From Streptomyces marincola (lineage in GTDB: Bacteria > Actinomycetota > Actinomycetes > Streptomycetales > Streptomycetaceae): DNA of 64,000 nucleotides. Below, in pieces: positions 61,450-64,000 of this stretch (position 1 is its first letter; the number at the start of each line of letters is the position of its first letter). The notes beneath the pieces were generated by a model. It made no database searches and was not told where the DNA came from. It saw only the letters and a program-made list of their open reading frames with translations. The stretch lies in the NCBI RefSeq assembly GCF_020410765.1, contig NZ_CP084541.1, forward strand, positions 5,510,001 through 5,574,000, written 5' to 3'. The translations under genes were made by a program, and so were the position numbers.

Positions 61450-61852
61450 AGTGAAAATTCGCAGATCAGCTGACTTGATCAAGAATCCGGGTGTATGGGC
61501 GATGCCTCCGCGGTGGGCGCCGGCCGCGAAGGGTAATCGTTCCGGCGACAGCCTCCCATGCGGCCCGAGCCGCCGGCCGGGCACCCCCCGGTTGCCGCGC
61601 CGCGACACGCGCGACCGATGATGTTGACAGGGCGTCCTCGCGTGGTGCCGACCCAATCCCTAGATCTAGTGGTGCCCTCTCGGGGGGCTCCCCATAGATT
61701 GTGGTCGCGGGTCGGCATCGCTCGACGGGATCCCTTATGCTGGACCTCGTTGCCCCGGGGCGTGCGAACGGCCCGGCCGGGGCGCGGGCGTCCTGCTGTG
61801 ACGCCTCGCGCCGTCACGTTGCGTAGTCGAACGCGGAAGGGATGGAGAACCA
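61450..61852 (+). other. lexA-nrdR intergenic region
   Basis: This stretch holds the nrdR control region. A TTGACA at 61624-61629 has no -10 at normal spacing. TAGATT (61695-61700) lies inside the second NrdR-like box and could be a -10. No small gene and no cobalamin-riboswitch-like structure was found. Confidence 0.45.
61660..61701 (+). promoter_or_regulatory. Tandem NrdR-like boxes
   Basis: CTAGATCTAG (61660-61669, a perfect palindrome) and CCATAGATTG (61692-61701) each match the core of the NrdR box (CWATATATWG) at 8 of 10 positions, and both are followed by TGG. They are 32 bp apart, about three helical turns, as NrdR tandem boxes usually are phased. They lie about 150-190 bp before nrdR. 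Confidence 0.6.
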
Positions 61853-62383
61853 GTGCACTGCCCCTTCTGCCGCCATCCCGACAGCCGTGTCGTCGACAGC
61901 CGCACCGCGGACGACGGCACGATGATCCGCCGCCGGCGGCAGTGCCAGAACTGCTCCCGCCGCTTCACGACGGTCGAGACGGCGTCACTGCTGGTCATCA
62001 AGCGCAGCGGGGTGACCGAGCCGTTCAGCCGGGACAAGGTCATCGCCGGCGTCCGCAAGGCGTGCCAGGGGCGGCCGGTCACCGCGGACGCGCTCGCGCA
62101 GCTCGGGCAGCGGGTGGAGGAGGCCGTGCGGGCCACCGGCAGCGCCGAGCTGTCCACCCATGACGTCGGGCTGGCGATACTCGGCCCGCTGCGGGAGCTG
62201 GACCTGGTGGCGTACCTGCGTTTCGCGTCCGTCTACCGGGCGTTCGACTCGCTTGAGGACTTCGAGGCCGCCATCGCCGAGCTACGCGAAGGCGCTCCGG
62301 ACGCGCCCCGCGGGGCGCGACCGGCCGCGGAGGCGGGCGGGGGCACCGGACCCGCGGGCCGGCCCGCGGGCGCCGCCGGCTGA
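61853..62383 (+). CDS. nrdR: Transcriptional repressor NrdR
   Basis: This 176-aa repressor of ribonucleotide reductase genes has a zinc ribbon (Cys3, Cys6, Cys31, Cys34; MHCPFC and RRQCQNCSRRFTT) and an ATP-cone (about 46-136, IKRSGVTEPFSRDKVIAGV) that senses ATP/dATP. The C-terminal 30 residues are Gly/Ala-rich. The GTG at 61853 follows GGAG by 7 bases. It is followed by nrdJ after 123 bp, as in other Streptomyces. Confidence 0.96.
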   Translation: MHCPFCRHPDSRVVDSRTADDGTMIRRRRQCQNCSRRFTTVETASLLVIKRSGVTEPFSRDKVIAGVRKACQGRPVTADALAQLGQRVEEAVRATGSAELSTHDVGLAILGPLRELDLVAYLRFASVYRAFDSLEDFEAAIAELREGAPDAPRGARPAAEAGGGTGPAGRPAGAAG

Positions 62384-62478
62384 GCCGCGGCCCGGCCCCA
62401 CACAAGCCGACCGGTGCGCATCGGTGCGCTCCGGCCATCAGAACGAAAGCCGTGAGCCAGGACGTTCTGGGTCACATG

Positions 62479-62493
62479 AGGGCGTTTGCCCTG
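62479..62493 (+). other. Small stem-loop between nrdR and nrdJ
   Basis: AGGGC GTTT GCCCT forms a 5-bp stem in the 123-bp gap. It is too short for a firm terminator and may tune expression of nrdJ relative to nrdR. Confidence 0.3.
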
Positions 62494-62506
62494 ACAGGGA
62501 GGCGGA

Positions 62507-64000
<1,494 letters not shown>

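Noticed and set aside
62384..62506. Cobalamin riboswitch before nrdJ.
   Set aside because: The gap is 123 bp with only a tiny hairpin and no B12-box-like sequence.

Overview
The window is very GC-rich actinobacterial DNA. The codon use, GTG/TTG starts, leaderless promoters and gene order all fit Streptomyces or a close streptomycete. From memory, the order matches the S. coelicolor chromosome from about SCO5747 to SCO5805. That recollection supports several names below (osaC/osaA/osaB, clgR, gluRK, rshA) and was not checked by search.

Layout. (1) 1-3681: the 3' end of an rRNA operon (last bases of 16S, spacer, 23S, 5S), followed 4 bp later by tRNA-Thr(GGT) and a hairpin terminator. (2) 3715-13709: an osmotic-stress signalling locus. 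A divergent kinase/PAS/GAF/phosphatase protein (OsaC type) faces a giant hybrid histidine kinase with a poly-HAMP array (OsaA type) and its response regulator (OsaB type). (3) 13768-20863: the FtsK translocase, a RodZ-like membrane HTH protein, and a compact rimO-pgsA-cinA-clgR run. (4) 20918-27817: a large Lhr helicase, a DUF3046 protein, recA with a promoter and SOS box, and recX. (5) 28062-35655: a FAD monooxygenase, the gluABCD glutamate ABC transporter, and the divergent gluR-gluK two-component system. (6) 35618-39826: a GH38 alpha-mannosidase and a TAXI-type solute-binding protein. (7) 39906-49476: housekeeping genes miaB, a LigB-like protein, two small minus-strand proteins (one MT0933 antitoxin-like), miaA, a membrane protein, dapF, an RSH-family ppGpp enzyme and hflX. 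(8) 49565-58515: the most accessory part, with a TetR regulator, a secreted AA10 LPMO behind a CebR-like operator, panD, a serine-protease lipoprotein, and a three-gene siderophore-type cluster (two IucA/IucC synthetases and an AlcB-type acetyltransferase). (9) 58600-64000: a DinG/XPD-type helicase, lexA with a perfect SOS box, nrdR behind two NrdR-like boxes, and the start of class II ribonucleotide reductase nrdJ, cut by the window end.

Two themes stand out. One is DNA damage and dNTP control: recA/recX/lexA/dinG/lhr/ftsK/nrdRJ lie within 50 kb. The other is stress and nutrient sensing: osa, clgR, rsh and glu. Most of the window is conserved core. The least ordinary items are a perfect 552-bp duplication inside osaA, an RSH protein with a decayed synthetase half, a siderophore synthetase cluster without precursor genes beside it, and a CHB-like LPMO that appears to carry a cellobiose-type operator.
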